A stretch of 64,000 nt of DNA from Ferruginibacter sp. (GTDB lineage Bacteria; Bacteroidota; Bacteroidia; Chitinophagales; Chitinophagaceae): NCBI GenBank assembly GCA_025963635.1, contig JAOQAK010000055.1:186001-250000 (forward strand), given 5' to 3'. This document shows, one piece after another, positions 37,172-46,200 of this stretch (its first letter is position 1; every line of letters starts with the position of its first letter). A program made the translations under genes and the position numbers. The notes beneath the pieces were generated by a model that worked only from the letters and a program-made list of their open reading frames with translations, did no database searches and was not told the DNA's origin.

Positions 37172-39337
37172 TTACCGGTTTTGATTGATTTTGATTGATT
37201 TCGTTTCGTCAGCAATTACTGCATTCATGCCCCCATTTTCCATTGTGATAAAAACATCGGCTTCCCTGCTTACATGAAGTATTTCTTTTCCGTTTTTTGT
37301 GAGAGAAGAAAAAGCAGTAGCAGATAACTTTTGAAGATTCCCTTTTGCATCCACTTTAATGGCTGCCAATCCTTTATAAGTTCCACTAAAAATATTTCCC
37401 CCGAGTGTGAATGAAAAAACAGCCGGTGAATTGGTTTTAATTGATTCAACACTGGTGAAAGTATAAGATCCATCTTCGTTGGCAACGCCATTTGCCAGGA
37501 TGTTTTTAGCGATCCCTAATTTTTCAACATTGCTGAGAGAGAATGATGTAGCGGTTGCTTTAGACTTAATGTTTTCCCATTCCTTAGTTATATCATTTCC
37601 ATAAAAATCATTCGTCGCATTTCCCTCTATCAATAATTTTCCGCCTTCGGCGATATAGTTTTGAATAAATGTAGTGGTTGTCTTGCGGGCGTATTGTGGA
37701 TTGAGAAAAATGATGGCATCAAACACATGGCCGTTCATCGTGGGTTTACCTGCAGCGTTTAAGCTTAACCGTCCATCTTCCACAAGGTCTGTCGGTACAG
37801 CAGAATTCAGGTAACCGTTGTTCCAAAGTTCGATTGATTTCTTTTCAAACCCGAGGTGATCATTGATATCATACATGCCCCTGTCTGAGAGATTGGGATA
37901 CCAATTATACATCGCTTCCATTCCATAGATGACCAGTAATTTTATTTTGGGAAAAGATGGGTTAAAACGATTGAGCATCCGGGCAGCATTCTCTACTTTG
38001 TTGATTTGTTGCAATGCTTCCGGTGTTTCAATGGATACACCCCATGCCTGTCCATCATTTGCAGCGTGGTAATGGGTGCGTACGCCAAAGCGCAGATCAT
38101 TTAATGCCTTTGTCCAGATCTTTTCAAGACTCCTGTCATAATACATATTGTACATTGCATTTTTGCGGTAGCTCATACCGATGCCCATTTGTATGGCTGT
38201 TGAAGTATTTTCATCCGTATGGCCATAATCCCTTTTGATATTCCACCAGCTAACCCCTGTTTGCCAAACCTCATCCATGTCAAGGTTGTTATGAAAGGTA
38301 CTGTGCAGTCCTATGAATGCATCTTTACCATACATTTTTTTGCCCACATCATACATTGCGGCTTCAACGCTTAATGTGACAGTGCGTAGGAGACTCATGT
38401 ACTCATTGATTGCTTTTATTCGCACAAAAGATTTCCCCGCCGGGGCATAGCGCATATCAAAAAGCGTTTTGTCAAGATCCATCCCGGTGATGGCTTTCAT
38501 TTGCTTTGCCATCCCTAAAGAATATAAACGCTCCCTGAAAACATCATTGGTTTGTTCCAATATTTTTTGCCGGGCTATTTTGAGGCTTTTGTATTCATCT
38601 AACCCAATGCCATCAAAGGGGATATCCGCATAGGCTTTGAACGCGTTGATCAAGATTGATTTGGCCTGCTCAGAAAAATTACTGCAGGATTTGTAATAAT
38701 GCTGGGTAAGCACATAGGCTGTATAACCCTTCAATTTACTTCCTGTGTTAATGGTTAGACTAACTTGCTCCTTGCTATTCACTGTTTTCACACCGGGTGT
38801 TATTTCCCTCAAAGTAGCAGAATCATAAAAGCCTTCACTAGTCTTTTTAAATGCATAAATCTTAAATAATTCGCTTTTTATGAGCCCATCCATATCCCGG
38901 GCACCGTTTGCTTTTACAGTATATTGTCCGGCGCCGTTTTCATCCAGTTGCACTTCTCCTTCCTGCATCAGCCGATCTGTATTTTCCAACAAAATGCCCA
39001 CATCGCTCTTCCATACCTGCAAGGCAATCTTTAAACCTTTTTGATGTGCATAGGCTACCAGCTTTTTAAAAATGGGATGCATGGTTTTGGTGTCATAAAA
39101 ATCAGCTCCACGGTCGGTAAGGAAGATAAGTGTGTATTTACTGAATGCTGCGAGACTGTCAATCTTATCCTTCCAGGCTTTGTCCTCCATCATATTGGTT
39201 GCAAAAAACCAATAAGCGACCTGTGGATGATTGCTGTTTCCGAAAGAACGCACATAAGTTGTTTTAATTTCTTGGGCGTTGCCCATTGCCGTTAGGAAAA
39301 TCAGCATAGAAAAAACTCCTATCCATTTTTCTTTCAT
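37172..39337 (-). CDS. GH42-like glycoside hydrolase of unassigned family (copy A2)
   Basis: 721 residues with a signal peptide (MKEKWIGVFSMLIFLTAMGNAQ). The first 450 residues form a likely TIM barrel (YWFFATNMM, KYTLIFLTDRGADFY, HQKGLKIALQVWK, FDGIGLDEYKSL with Asp247/Glu248 as candidate catalytic residues, IGLHSTFHNN, GVRTHYHAANDG). A Rossmann-like segment then follows (KIKLLVIYGMEAMYNWY, VFDAIIFLNPQYA, EGGKLLIEGNA), similar to the trimerisation domain of GH42 beta-galactosidases, and a C-terminal beta domain. It is about 50 percent or more similar by eye to the paralog at 43810-45972. A glycosidase is likely, but no family is recognised. Confidence 0.75.
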   Translation of the reverse strand: MKEKWIGVFSMLIFLTAMGNAQEIKTTYVRSFGNSNHPQVAYWFFATNMMEDKAWKDKIDSLAAFSKYTLIFLTDRGADFYDTKTMHPIFKKLVAYAHQKGLKIALQVWKSDVGILLENTDRLMQEGEVQLDENGAGQYTVKANGARDMDGLIKSELFKIYAFKKTSEGFYDSATLREITPGVKTVNSKEQVSLTINTGSKLKGYTAYVLTQHYYKSCSNFSEQAKSILINAFKAYADIPFDGIGLDEYKSLKIARQKILEQTNDVFRERLYSLGMAKQMKAITGMDLDKTLFDMRYAPAGKSFVRIKAINEYMSLLRTVTLSVEAAMYDVGKKMYGKDAFIGLHSTFHNNLDMDEVWQTGVSWWNIKRDYGHTDENTSTAIQMGIGMSYRKNAMYNMYYDRSLEKIWTKALNDLRFGVRTHYHAANDGQAWGVSIETPEALQQINKVENAARMLNRFNPSFPKIKLLVIYGMEAMYNWYPNLSDRGMYDINDHLGFEKKSIELWNNGYLNSAVPTDLVEDGRLSLNAAGKPTMNGHVFDAIIFLNPQYARKTTTTFIQNYIAEGGKLLIEGNATNDFYGNDITKEWENIKSKATATSFSLSNVEKLGIAKNILANGVANEDGSYTFTSVESIKTNSPAVFSFTLGGNIFSGTYKGLAAIKVDAKGNLQKLSATAFSSLTKNGKEILHVSREADVFITMENGGMNAVIADETKSIKINQNR

Positions 39338-39389
39338 ATAATCTATTTATGGCAGCCCTGTACATACACGATCAGCTAACCAGTTTTTA

Positions 39390-40985
39390 TTATTTGTAGT
39401 CTGTTTTTAAAACTCCTTTTGCCTCGCTAACTGGCAGTTGTAGATTTTTCGTGATGACATTAGCGGTATTATTTAAAAGGATAACGGGCATTTCTCTCCC
39501 TGAAGGAATTTTTAAGCCTGTCAAATCAATTCCTTTCACATCATCAATTACCATTGACGGGCGAAAATCGTCTTCTACAAAACTTAGTTTTACATTCTTC
39601 ATTTTTATACCGGCTGCGTGACGGATATAAAAACCCCAGCAAGGCAGTTCACCAAACATTGAGAATTCGGGGTACCCAGCTTCATTTTCAGGAACAGTGA
39701 TGATTTTGTCCAGCGGGATATAGGCGATTTCTTTGCTTGCCTTTCCACCGTAACTGATCTCAATATTTTCCAGCATAACATCTTCCACAGGGTAACCAGG
39801 TATACCAACAATAGAAGATGGCACCAGGTTATAGGGCAGAAATGGATGGCCGTAGATATGGAAAGAAGATGGACGTTCAGGCATTTTATCAAACCCCGGG
39901 TGAAGATGATCAGGCGGGCCTTCAATAGGATAACCCTGGTCGGGTTTTAACAAGGGAACCTGTACTTTTACATTCGCAATATAAATCCCTTTAATAGTTC
40001 CCACAGCCCCGGTTTTATTTCGATGACCGCGACGGATAAAAATGGCGTTGCCTGTATTTTTGGCATCCACATATTGTATATCTATGTTTTCCATAAAACC
40101 TCCGTCAACGGATTCCAGTGCAATGGCTGAGCGGTAGGTATCATAGATAGTGAGATTTCGAATTTTGATATTTCTAAATCCACCGAAATTAGCCGTTCCA
40201 AATTTTAATCCATTGGCGCTAGATCGTAGGGTACAGCTATCTATATAAATATTTTCACAGGAACTTTTTGGATTTTCTGATTTAAGACAGATCGCATCGT
40301 CTGTGGCATTGATGAAGCAATTGGTGATCCGGACATTCCTGGAATCAGTAATATCGAGGCCATCATTATTCCAGTAGGCCGTACTTTGAACGGTGATCCT
40401 GTTAACGACTACCCGGTCACATTCCTTGTAATCCTGTACCCAGTTGGATGCATTTTTTAAGGTGATATCCGTAACGGAAACATCCGTACATCCTTTGAAA
40501 TATAATACCAATGCCCTGCCAGACTCAGGTCTTTTCACGAGCCAGATCGGATCTTGTTTTAATTCGCCGCTTCTTGATCTCCTGAAAACATCCAGCATTA
40601 ATTCCTGCCCCTGCCCGTCAATGATTCCCTCGCCGGAAATTGCAATATGATGCTGTCCGTTAGCAAGCACCAGGGCCGCCCGACCCGCAAGTTTAATATA
40701 ATCGTTTACAGAATGAGACCCTAATAAACAAGCACCAAGAGTTACATACAGGTTAACGCCGGATTTCAGCAAGAGGCTACCCGACATAAAAAGTCCAGGG
40801 GGAATAATTACCTTTCCTCCACCTGCAGCTGATACTTCATCAATTGCTTTTTGAATAAATTTCGCGTTGTTGGTTCTTCCATCCGCGATGGCACCATAAT
40901 CGGTGATCAACTTATCAATAGCGATTACTCGTACACTACTCACAGTTACGAGCAGCAGCAGCAGACACAGTACTTTATTTTTCAT
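39390..40985 (-). CDS. GH28 polygalacturonase-type glycoside hydrolase
   Basis: 531 residues with a signal peptide (about 1-22). A right-handed parallel beta-helix carries the GH28 acidic centre: NND at 206-208 (WNNDGLDITDS) and DD at 229-230 (NATDDAICLKSE); the following SSANGLKFGT segment takes the place of the usual GHG region, an unusual variant. GH28 enzymes hydrolyse alpha-1,4-galacturonosyl links or act on rhamnogalacturonan. The ATG overlaps the last 11 bases of the upstream GH2 gene, indicating tight co-translation. Replacement of the GHG motif suggests a narrow or altered specificity rather than a plain polygalacturonase. Confidence 0.92.
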   Translation of the reverse strand: MKNKVLCLLLLLVTVSSVRVIAIDKLITDYGAIADGRTNNAKFIQKAIDEVSAAGGGKVIIPPGLFMSGSLLLKSGVNLYVTLGACLLGSHSVNDYIKLAGRAALVLANGQHHIAISGEGIIDGQGQELMLDVFRRSRSGELKQDPIWLVKRPESGRALVLYFKGCTDVSVTDITLKNASNWVQDYKECDRVVVNRITVQSTAYWNNDGLDITDSRNVRITNCFINATDDAICLKSENPKSSCENIYIDSCTLRSSANGLKFGTANFGGFRNIKIRNLTIYDTYRSAIALESVDGGFMENIDIQYVDAKNTGNAIFIRRGHRNKTGAVGTIKGIYIANVKVQVPLLKPDQGYPIEGPPDHLHPGFDKMPERPSSFHIYGHPFLPYNLVPSSIVGIPGYPVEDVMLENIEISYGGKASKEIAYIPLDKIITVPENEAGYPEFSMFGELPCWGFYIRHAAGIKMKNVKLSFVEDDFRPSMVIDDVKGIDLTGLKIPSGREMPVILLNNTANVITKNLQLPVSEAKGVLKTDYK

Positions 40986-43695
40986 TACTTTTTATTTTCT
41001 TGATTGAATAATTTACGGGCGATACATTCCATCCCTGCACAACGATGGATGTGCCTGGCGTTGCAACGGATGCCGCGGATGTTTCGATCGTAATATGTTT
41101 GCTTTCACCGGGAAGTAGTGAAAAGAAATTATCAGTATAGAAAGCCGGACGGATCGGTTTTTTGTCTTTATCCAACAATTGTAACTGTGTAAAAAAAGCG
41201 ATCATTTTTGAAGGGTTCCTAAGTTGCAGTTCGATGATGTATTGCGGCCCGGTTTTTATCACCTGAAATTCAATATTCAATGTGGCCGGTTTCATTGCAG
41301 AGAGCGACTCAAAGCCACCGGCGGCAGGCCCCGTCATGGTTTCTTTGCCGAGGTATTTATCCGTGGAGCGCCAGTAAAAACTATTGGCAACTTCTTTCCC
41401 GGATTCATTCAATAAAGTAAGTTTGATAAAATGTACAGGAGATATGTTTGCCGGAAATTCCAGTTTGATCACATCATTGAGCACCGCATCTTCAGCAATC
41501 CTATTCAATATTTTTGATTGCGAAGAAACCTGCCTGCTGTTCATATCGTATATTGCTGCAACCAGTTTATAATTGCTGAATGATTTAAAATAATCATTGT
41601 AGACGGAAACGGTATTCTTCAAATAATCAAACTGTGCATGCAAAGGTTCCAATGCGTTTTGTGTGTGATACAAAGAAGCAGTTGGTTCCAGCGACCAATC
41701 CCACATTCTGCCACATACCTGGCGGGCAGGAGAATTCAGGTACCAGAAAAGCAGGCCTGAACAATACCGGTCGCCATAGCCAAACTTATTATAGTTCCAT
41801 ACTTCCCAGATAGATTTTGAATTGAGGGCACCCACCAGCTGTGCCTTTTTTGCAAATGCATCAATTGAATTGGATGCGCCATAGTTATTTACCAATGCCG
41901 TGTATTTCGTGGTCATATTGTGGAACCCATTTCCATCGAGGTAATCCCATACTTCTTTATTGATGGGCCAAAGATCCTTTTCAGCCATTGTTTCACGCAA
42001 CATTTCTACAGTTGGCAAAGTAGGTGCACCATACTCCGGGTTAAACCCATCTACCCTGCTACCGCGGTCGGATGCCGTATTTTCATAGTGTTGCATGGGA
42101 TTTACCTGCTGGTACGGGCTACCATCGTGTACGCCATCTGTTTCCGACTGCATCTGGTATGGGCGGGTACCATCCAGCTTTACTAACAATTCTTTTGTGC
42201 CTGACACTTCAGTGCTTTCGTTGGATGCAACATAAAACGCCAGCGAGGGATGATTGCGAATACGCTTTACTGTTGACTGAAGATTACTGAAGTATGCATC
42301 TTTATCCAACGGGTGTTTGGTATCTCCTGTCAGCCACCATTCCTGCCATACCAACAAACCGAATTCATCGCATAATTGGTAGAAATAATCGGACTCAGCA
42401 ATACCACCTCCCCATAAACGAAGGAGGTTAATGCCGGATTGTTTTGTATAACGAAGTTCAGCATACATTCTTTCATCTGAATTGCGCAGCATGGCTTCCG
42501 GTATCCAGTTGGAACCCCGGATGAAAATTTTTCTTCCATTGACATAAAATTTTTTCGAACTGTCAGGTGAATTTCTATCTACTGTAATCTCCCTGATCCC
42601 AAAACGGGTATTCACTGAATCAGCAAGAATTCCCTCTATAAATATTTTAAGTTTTAGTTCATACAATTCAGGATTGCCTTTGAACCGGGGCCACCAGAGC
42701 CTTGGGTTATGGATGAGTAGCTGTGGAAACTCCTTTGATGTAAATACGAGTTCTTTATCCTCGCCTCTTAAAAGGTCAATGCTTTTTTCAAACTGGATTC
42801 CTTCCCCGACGATCTCTCCTTTTACAACACATTTTATGGTACGCATCGCTACATTGTGCACTTCAACTGAGATGGTTTCATCGGCCTTGTCGTAAGCAGG
42901 CTTTGCAAGGTTAGATTTTACAAATGGATGTCGCAATGCTGCCTTGTTGGTGGCATACAGCGCAATGCTTTTCCAGATACCCGTATTCCTGTCGCGGATA
43001 CCATCCTTAAATGTAAAGTCCCACCCCACCGACATCAGCATGGTGGTATTCAAACCAATATTGCCATCACCGCCATTCCGGTTTTCGCCTCTCGCCCGCC
43101 ATGGTTTTGCTTTGTTGGAACCTGGGTTGTCCACGGGGTAAACTTTGATTGCCAAACCATTTAATTCGCCAATCTTAGCAAAATCTGTTATATCGATAAA
43201 GCGCTGCATAAACATCCCGGCGATTGTATTCACAAGCGTTCCGTTTAACCAAACCTCAGCACGATAATTAATTCCATCGAGTTGTAACCATACATTTTTA
43301 TCTTTATAATCCGCCGGTATGGTAAAATTTGTCCGAAACCAGTAAGTGTAAAATTCCTGCCCAACTTTCGCAATATCCGGGATAAGATTTTCAGACAATT
43401 TGTTGTTTATGCCATAATATGGTTCAGGGTAGACTTTATCGTATACAAGTGAATTCAATACCGTTCCGGGAACAATGGCCGGTAGCCAATCTTTCGCATT
43501 AAAGCCCGGTGAAGATATGTCTGCTGCATTAGCGGCGACTTCACCTGCCTTCTTCATTGTCCAGGATGAATTGCCATGATGCTGCTCTTTAGAATCCAGA
43601 TAAATTTTATCCCGGCTTCGTTCCACATTATCCACCTGCGCCTGTGAACCGGCGGCTGAAAAAAACCATAAAAAGATGAATATTATTTTTTTCAT
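40975..43695 (-). CDS. GH2 family beta-mannosidase/glucosaminidase-like enzyme
   Basis: Start at 43695 (MKKIIFIFLWFFSAAGSQAQ) gives 906 residues; the frame to 43722 is a less likely start. Order: jelly-roll sugar-binding domain (YTYWFRTNFTIP, LDGINYRAEVWLNG), Ig-like domain, TIM barrel (GSNWIPEAML, LRLWGGGIAESDYFY), and two C-terminal beta domains. The acid/base Glu493 is in ASNESTEV and the probable nucleophile Glu554 in NPEYGAP. The pattern is nearest to GH2 beta-mannosidases and exo-beta-glucosaminidases rather than LacZ. Its 3' end overlaps the GH28 start by 11 bp, so the two are co-expressed. Confidence 0.92.
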   Translation of the reverse strand: MKKIIFIFLWFFSAAGSQAQVDNVERSRDKIYLDSKEQHHGNSSWTMKKAGEVAANAADISSPGFNAKDWLPAIVPGTVLNSLVYDKVYPEPYYGINNKLSENLIPDIAKVGQEFYTYWFRTNFTIPADYKDKNVWLQLDGINYRAEVWLNGTLVNTIAGMFMQRFIDITDFAKIGELNGLAIKVYPVDNPGSNKAKPWRARGENRNGGDGNIGLNTTMLMSVGWDFTFKDGIRDRNTGIWKSIALYATNKAALRHPFVKSNLAKPAYDKADETISVEVHNVAMRTIKCVVKGEIVGEGIQFEKSIDLLRGEDKELVFTSKEFPQLLIHNPRLWWPRFKGNPELYELKLKIFIEGILADSVNTRFGIREITVDRNSPDSSKKFYVNGRKIFIRGSNWIPEAMLRNSDERMYAELRYTKQSGINLLRLWGGGIAESDYFYQLCDEFGLLVWQEWWLTGDTKHPLDKDAYFSNLQSTVKRIRNHPSLAFYVASNESTEVSGTKELLVKLDGTRPYQMQSETDGVHDGSPYQQVNPMQHYENTASDRGSRVDGFNPEYGAPTLPTVEMLRETMAEKDLWPINKEVWDYLDGNGFHNMTTKYTALVNNYGASNSIDAFAKKAQLVGALNSKSIWEVWNYNKFGYGDRYCSGLLFWYLNSPARQVCGRMWDWSLEPTASLYHTQNALEPLHAQFDYLKNTVSVYNDYFKSFSNYKLVAAIYDMNSRQVSSQSKILNRIAEDAVLNDVIKLEFPANISPVHFIKLTLLNESGKEVANSFYWRSTDKYLGKETMTGPAAGGFESLSAMKPATLNIEFQVIKTGPQYIIELQLRNPSKMIAFFTQLQLLDKDKKPIRPAFYTDNFFSLLPGESKHITIETSAASVATPGTSIVVQGWNVSPVNYSIKKIKSNEK

Positions 43696-43720
43696 TGATT
43701 GTTTTGATTGGAGAAACCTC

Positions 43721-43749
43721 ACCCCCAGCCCCTCTCCAAAAGAGAGGGG
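43721..43749. repeat. GC-rich REP-like stem-loop between GH2 and copy A1
   Basis: An exact 8-bp inverted repeat (cccctctc at 43729-43736 and gagagggg at 43742-43749) with a 5-base loop, preceded by cctcaccccca. The layout resembles the widely distributed extragenic element with a ctcaccccc/cccctctcc core seen in many bacterial genomes. It lies between the 720-residue gene (upstream in transcription) and GH2, and may moderate transcript stability. Confidence 0.6.
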
Positions 43750-43809
43750 AGTTTGACCCTGCTGGCTTTGTACACTTTTATTGTTGCGAATTGCCTGTTT
43801 TGTCTTACC

Positions 43810-45972
43810 TTATAATTTATTAATTTGCGGTTTACTGGTTTTTGTACCATCTGCAATTGTCATCGTGGCCAGGCTGTTCTTTTTTTCGAAAAAGACATCT
43901 TCCGGCTTCTCAAAGCTCAACACCAGCTTCCCGTTGCGGCTTAATGATTTACAACCCGCTGCAGCAAATTTTATCACGCCGGTTTTTTTATCAGCACGGA
44001 TGATGGCAAGCCCCCTATATTCGCCTGAATAAATATCTCCTTCAATAGTAACGGTAAAGGTTGCAGGCTGTCCGTTCCTTAATGAAGGAAGGTCTGTAAA
44101 AACATAGGAGCCGTCTTCGTTTTTACATCCATCAGGCAGCGCATTTTTCTTCAAAGCCAGCTTTGAAAGTTTTTCAATACCGTAACCCACCACCGTAGCT
44201 TTATCATAAATTGATTTGAACCTGCTTGTAACCAGGTTACCTTTAAAGTCACGGTCAGCCTTGCCTTCTATCATTAATTTGCCGCCATGCTTTTCGTAAG
44301 TTTCTAAAAATTTCAATACCGGTTCTCTTGCATATTGAGGATTGAGAAATAATACAGCATCAAACACATGTCCGTTCATCACTGGCTTCCCGTCTTTGTT
44401 CAAAGCCAGTGTATTGTTCACGATCAGGTCGGAAGGTACGAGGGCATTAAGGTAACCGGCTTTCCAGATTTCAACTGCTTTGTTTTCGATACCGAGTTTG
44501 TCATTGATATCATATACGCCACGATCGGCATAATTGGGATACCAGTTGGAGAGCGCTTCCATTCCAAAAATGACCAGTAGCTTAACTTCGGGCAGGGAGG
44601 GATTGAATTTATTTAGCAGACGGGCACAGTTTTCAATTTTATTGATGGTATCAACGGCCTCCGGAAATTCAAGGTCGAATCGAAGGGGACGCTTATCATT
44701 CAATGCATGATAATGTGTGCGGATGCCATAGCGCAGATCATTGAAAGCCTTTACCACTACCGGCGACAGCTCTGCATCATAGTACTGGTTATACATGGCA
44801 TTCATGCGATGTGCCATGGCTACCCCCATCTGTGTGGGCGTAAAGGTTTTTTCATCCGTTTGACCGTATGCACGGGGTGATGACCACCAGCCAATGCCAT
44901 TCGCCCAAATTTCGTCATTGATCAAACTATTGTGGTAAGTGCTATGAATACCGCTAAAGATCTGGTTGCCATAAATGGCCCGGGATTTTTCGTACACAGC
45001 GGTTTCAACCCGCAATGCACCGGTCCGCATAAAATCCATGTATTCGTTGATTGCATTCATCCGTATTTCAGGTTTTCCCATGGGTGCATAGCGACCATTG
45101 AACAATGTTTTTTGCAAATCATTTCCGGTGACTCTTGTATATTCTTTTGCCATTGCAGTAGAATACCAACGGCCCCTGAAAGGATCGGGCGTTTGCAGAT
45201 CAAATATCCTTTCAATAAATTTATTACCATATTCATCCAGCGAAAATCCATCAAAGGGTATATCGCCGTAAGTTGTCATCGCTTCTGCAAAACCATTTAT
45301 TTCAACATCATCCCACATACTGCTTTGGCTGCAATATTGTTGTGTCATGATACATGCGGTAAGGCCCTTCAACGCAGCTCCACCATGGATGGTTACCTGC
45401 ACCGTTTCTTTCCCGGGTAAAACAGTTTCACATTGTTGTGTAATATCTTTCAGTGTAGACGGATCATAAAAACCATCGCCCGTTTTTTTGAACGCATACA
45501 CTTTAAACAAATCTGATTTCAGCAGGCGATCCGGGAAACGGATATACTTTGCCTTGGCAGTAAAAGAAGCGTTGCCCGACTGATCCAATTGCACTTCATT
45601 TTCAATGATCATCCTTTGAGAACCTTCTATAGATTTGTCCTTGTAATTTCCCCACAGCTGCAGGCCAATCTTCAGACCTTTTTTATGAGCGGCCTCCACC
45701 AATTTTTTAAAGATGGGATGCATGAGTGGATAATCATAGAAATCAGCACCGGCTCTTGCAGTTAGAAAAAGCATGGTGTACCTGCATTTGGTGGCAATGC
45801 TATCCACATTCGGCAAGTACTTCCCATCTTTTAATAAATCTGGTGAGATAAACCAATAGCCTATCTCGGGGTGATTTTCATTTTGAAATTGTGGTACATA
45901 ATGGATCTTCTGTGCATGCGAAAACAACGAAGCGAGACATGCGATCAATGTAAAAAAAGGGCGGTTTTTCAT
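43810..45972 (-). CDS. GH42-like glycoside hydrolase of unassigned family (copy A1)
   Basis: 720 residues with a signal peptide (MKNRPFFTLIACLASLFSHAQ). It has the same order of domains as copy A2: barrel motifs (YWFISPDLL, YTMLFLTARAGADFY, HKKGLKIGLQLWG, FDGFSLDEYGNKF with the shared Asp-Glu pair, SGIHSTYHNSL, GIRTHYHALNDK), a Rossmann-like segment (EVKLLVIFGMEALSNWY, VFDAVLFLNPQYA, HGGKLMIEGKA) and a C-terminal beta domain. The Asp-Glu of LDEY and several His residues (RTHYHA) are invariant between the two copies, so they are likely catalytic. The GH2-GH28 pair separates it from A2. Glycosidase activity is inferred, the specificity unknown. Confidence 0.75.
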   Translation of the reverse strand: MKNRPFFTLIACLASLFSHAQKIHYVPQFQNENHPEIGYWFISPDLLKDGKYLPNVDSIATKCRYTMLFLTARAGADFYDYPLMHPIFKKLVEAAHKKGLKIGLQLWGNYKDKSIEGSQRMIIENEVQLDQSGNASFTAKAKYIRFPDRLLKSDLFKVYAFKKTGDGFYDPSTLKDITQQCETVLPGKETVQVTIHGGAALKGLTACIMTQQYCSQSSMWDDVEINGFAEAMTTYGDIPFDGFSLDEYGNKFIERIFDLQTPDPFRGRWYSTAMAKEYTRVTGNDLQKTLFNGRYAPMGKPEIRMNAINEYMDFMRTGALRVETAVYEKSRAIYGNQIFSGIHSTYHNSLINDEIWANGIGWWSSPRAYGQTDEKTFTPTQMGVAMAHRMNAMYNQYYDAELSPVVVKAFNDLRYGIRTHYHALNDKRPLRFDLEFPEAVDTINKIENCARLLNKFNPSLPEVKLLVIFGMEALSNWYPNYADRGVYDINDKLGIENKAVEIWKAGYLNALVPSDLIVNNTLALNKDGKPVMNGHVFDAVLFLNPQYAREPVLKFLETYEKHGGKLMIEGKADRDFKGNLVTSRFKSIYDKATVVGYGIEKLSKLALKKNALPDGCKNEDGSYVFTDLPSLRNGQPATFTVTIEGDIYSGEYRGLAIIRADKKTGVIKFAAAGCKSLSRNGKLVLSFEKPEDVFFEKKNSLATMTIADGTKTSKPQINKL

Positions 45973-46059
45973 TTTATATCTTTATCAATTTTTTATTATC
46001 ACGCAACTTAAAAAGCACGATTTTCGATTGTGGATTTGTACAACCGTTTGCTTCTTTAG

Positions 46060-46188
46060 TTATTTCAATGCAGCATTACCGCTTACTTTATCCAGCAGTT
46101 TAAGCAAATCGACAGACCGCTCCTTCAGCGTTGTTGTAGTGCAGATTGATAACAGCAGGACAATATTGCGGCGATATTTTATTTTCAT
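46060..46188 (-). other. Possible small lipoprotein or internal-deletion remnant
   Basis: 42 codons from an ATG: MKIKYRRNIVLLLSICTTTT, then LKERSVDLLKLLDKVSGNAALK. The first part is a good signal peptide with a lipobox-like LLSIC; the second is a helical tail. It occupies the only sizeable gap between the sulfatase and copy A1. It may be a small lipoprotein, or a gene whose middle was deleted. Confidence 0.35.
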
Positions 46189-46200
46189 TATTAACCGGTT

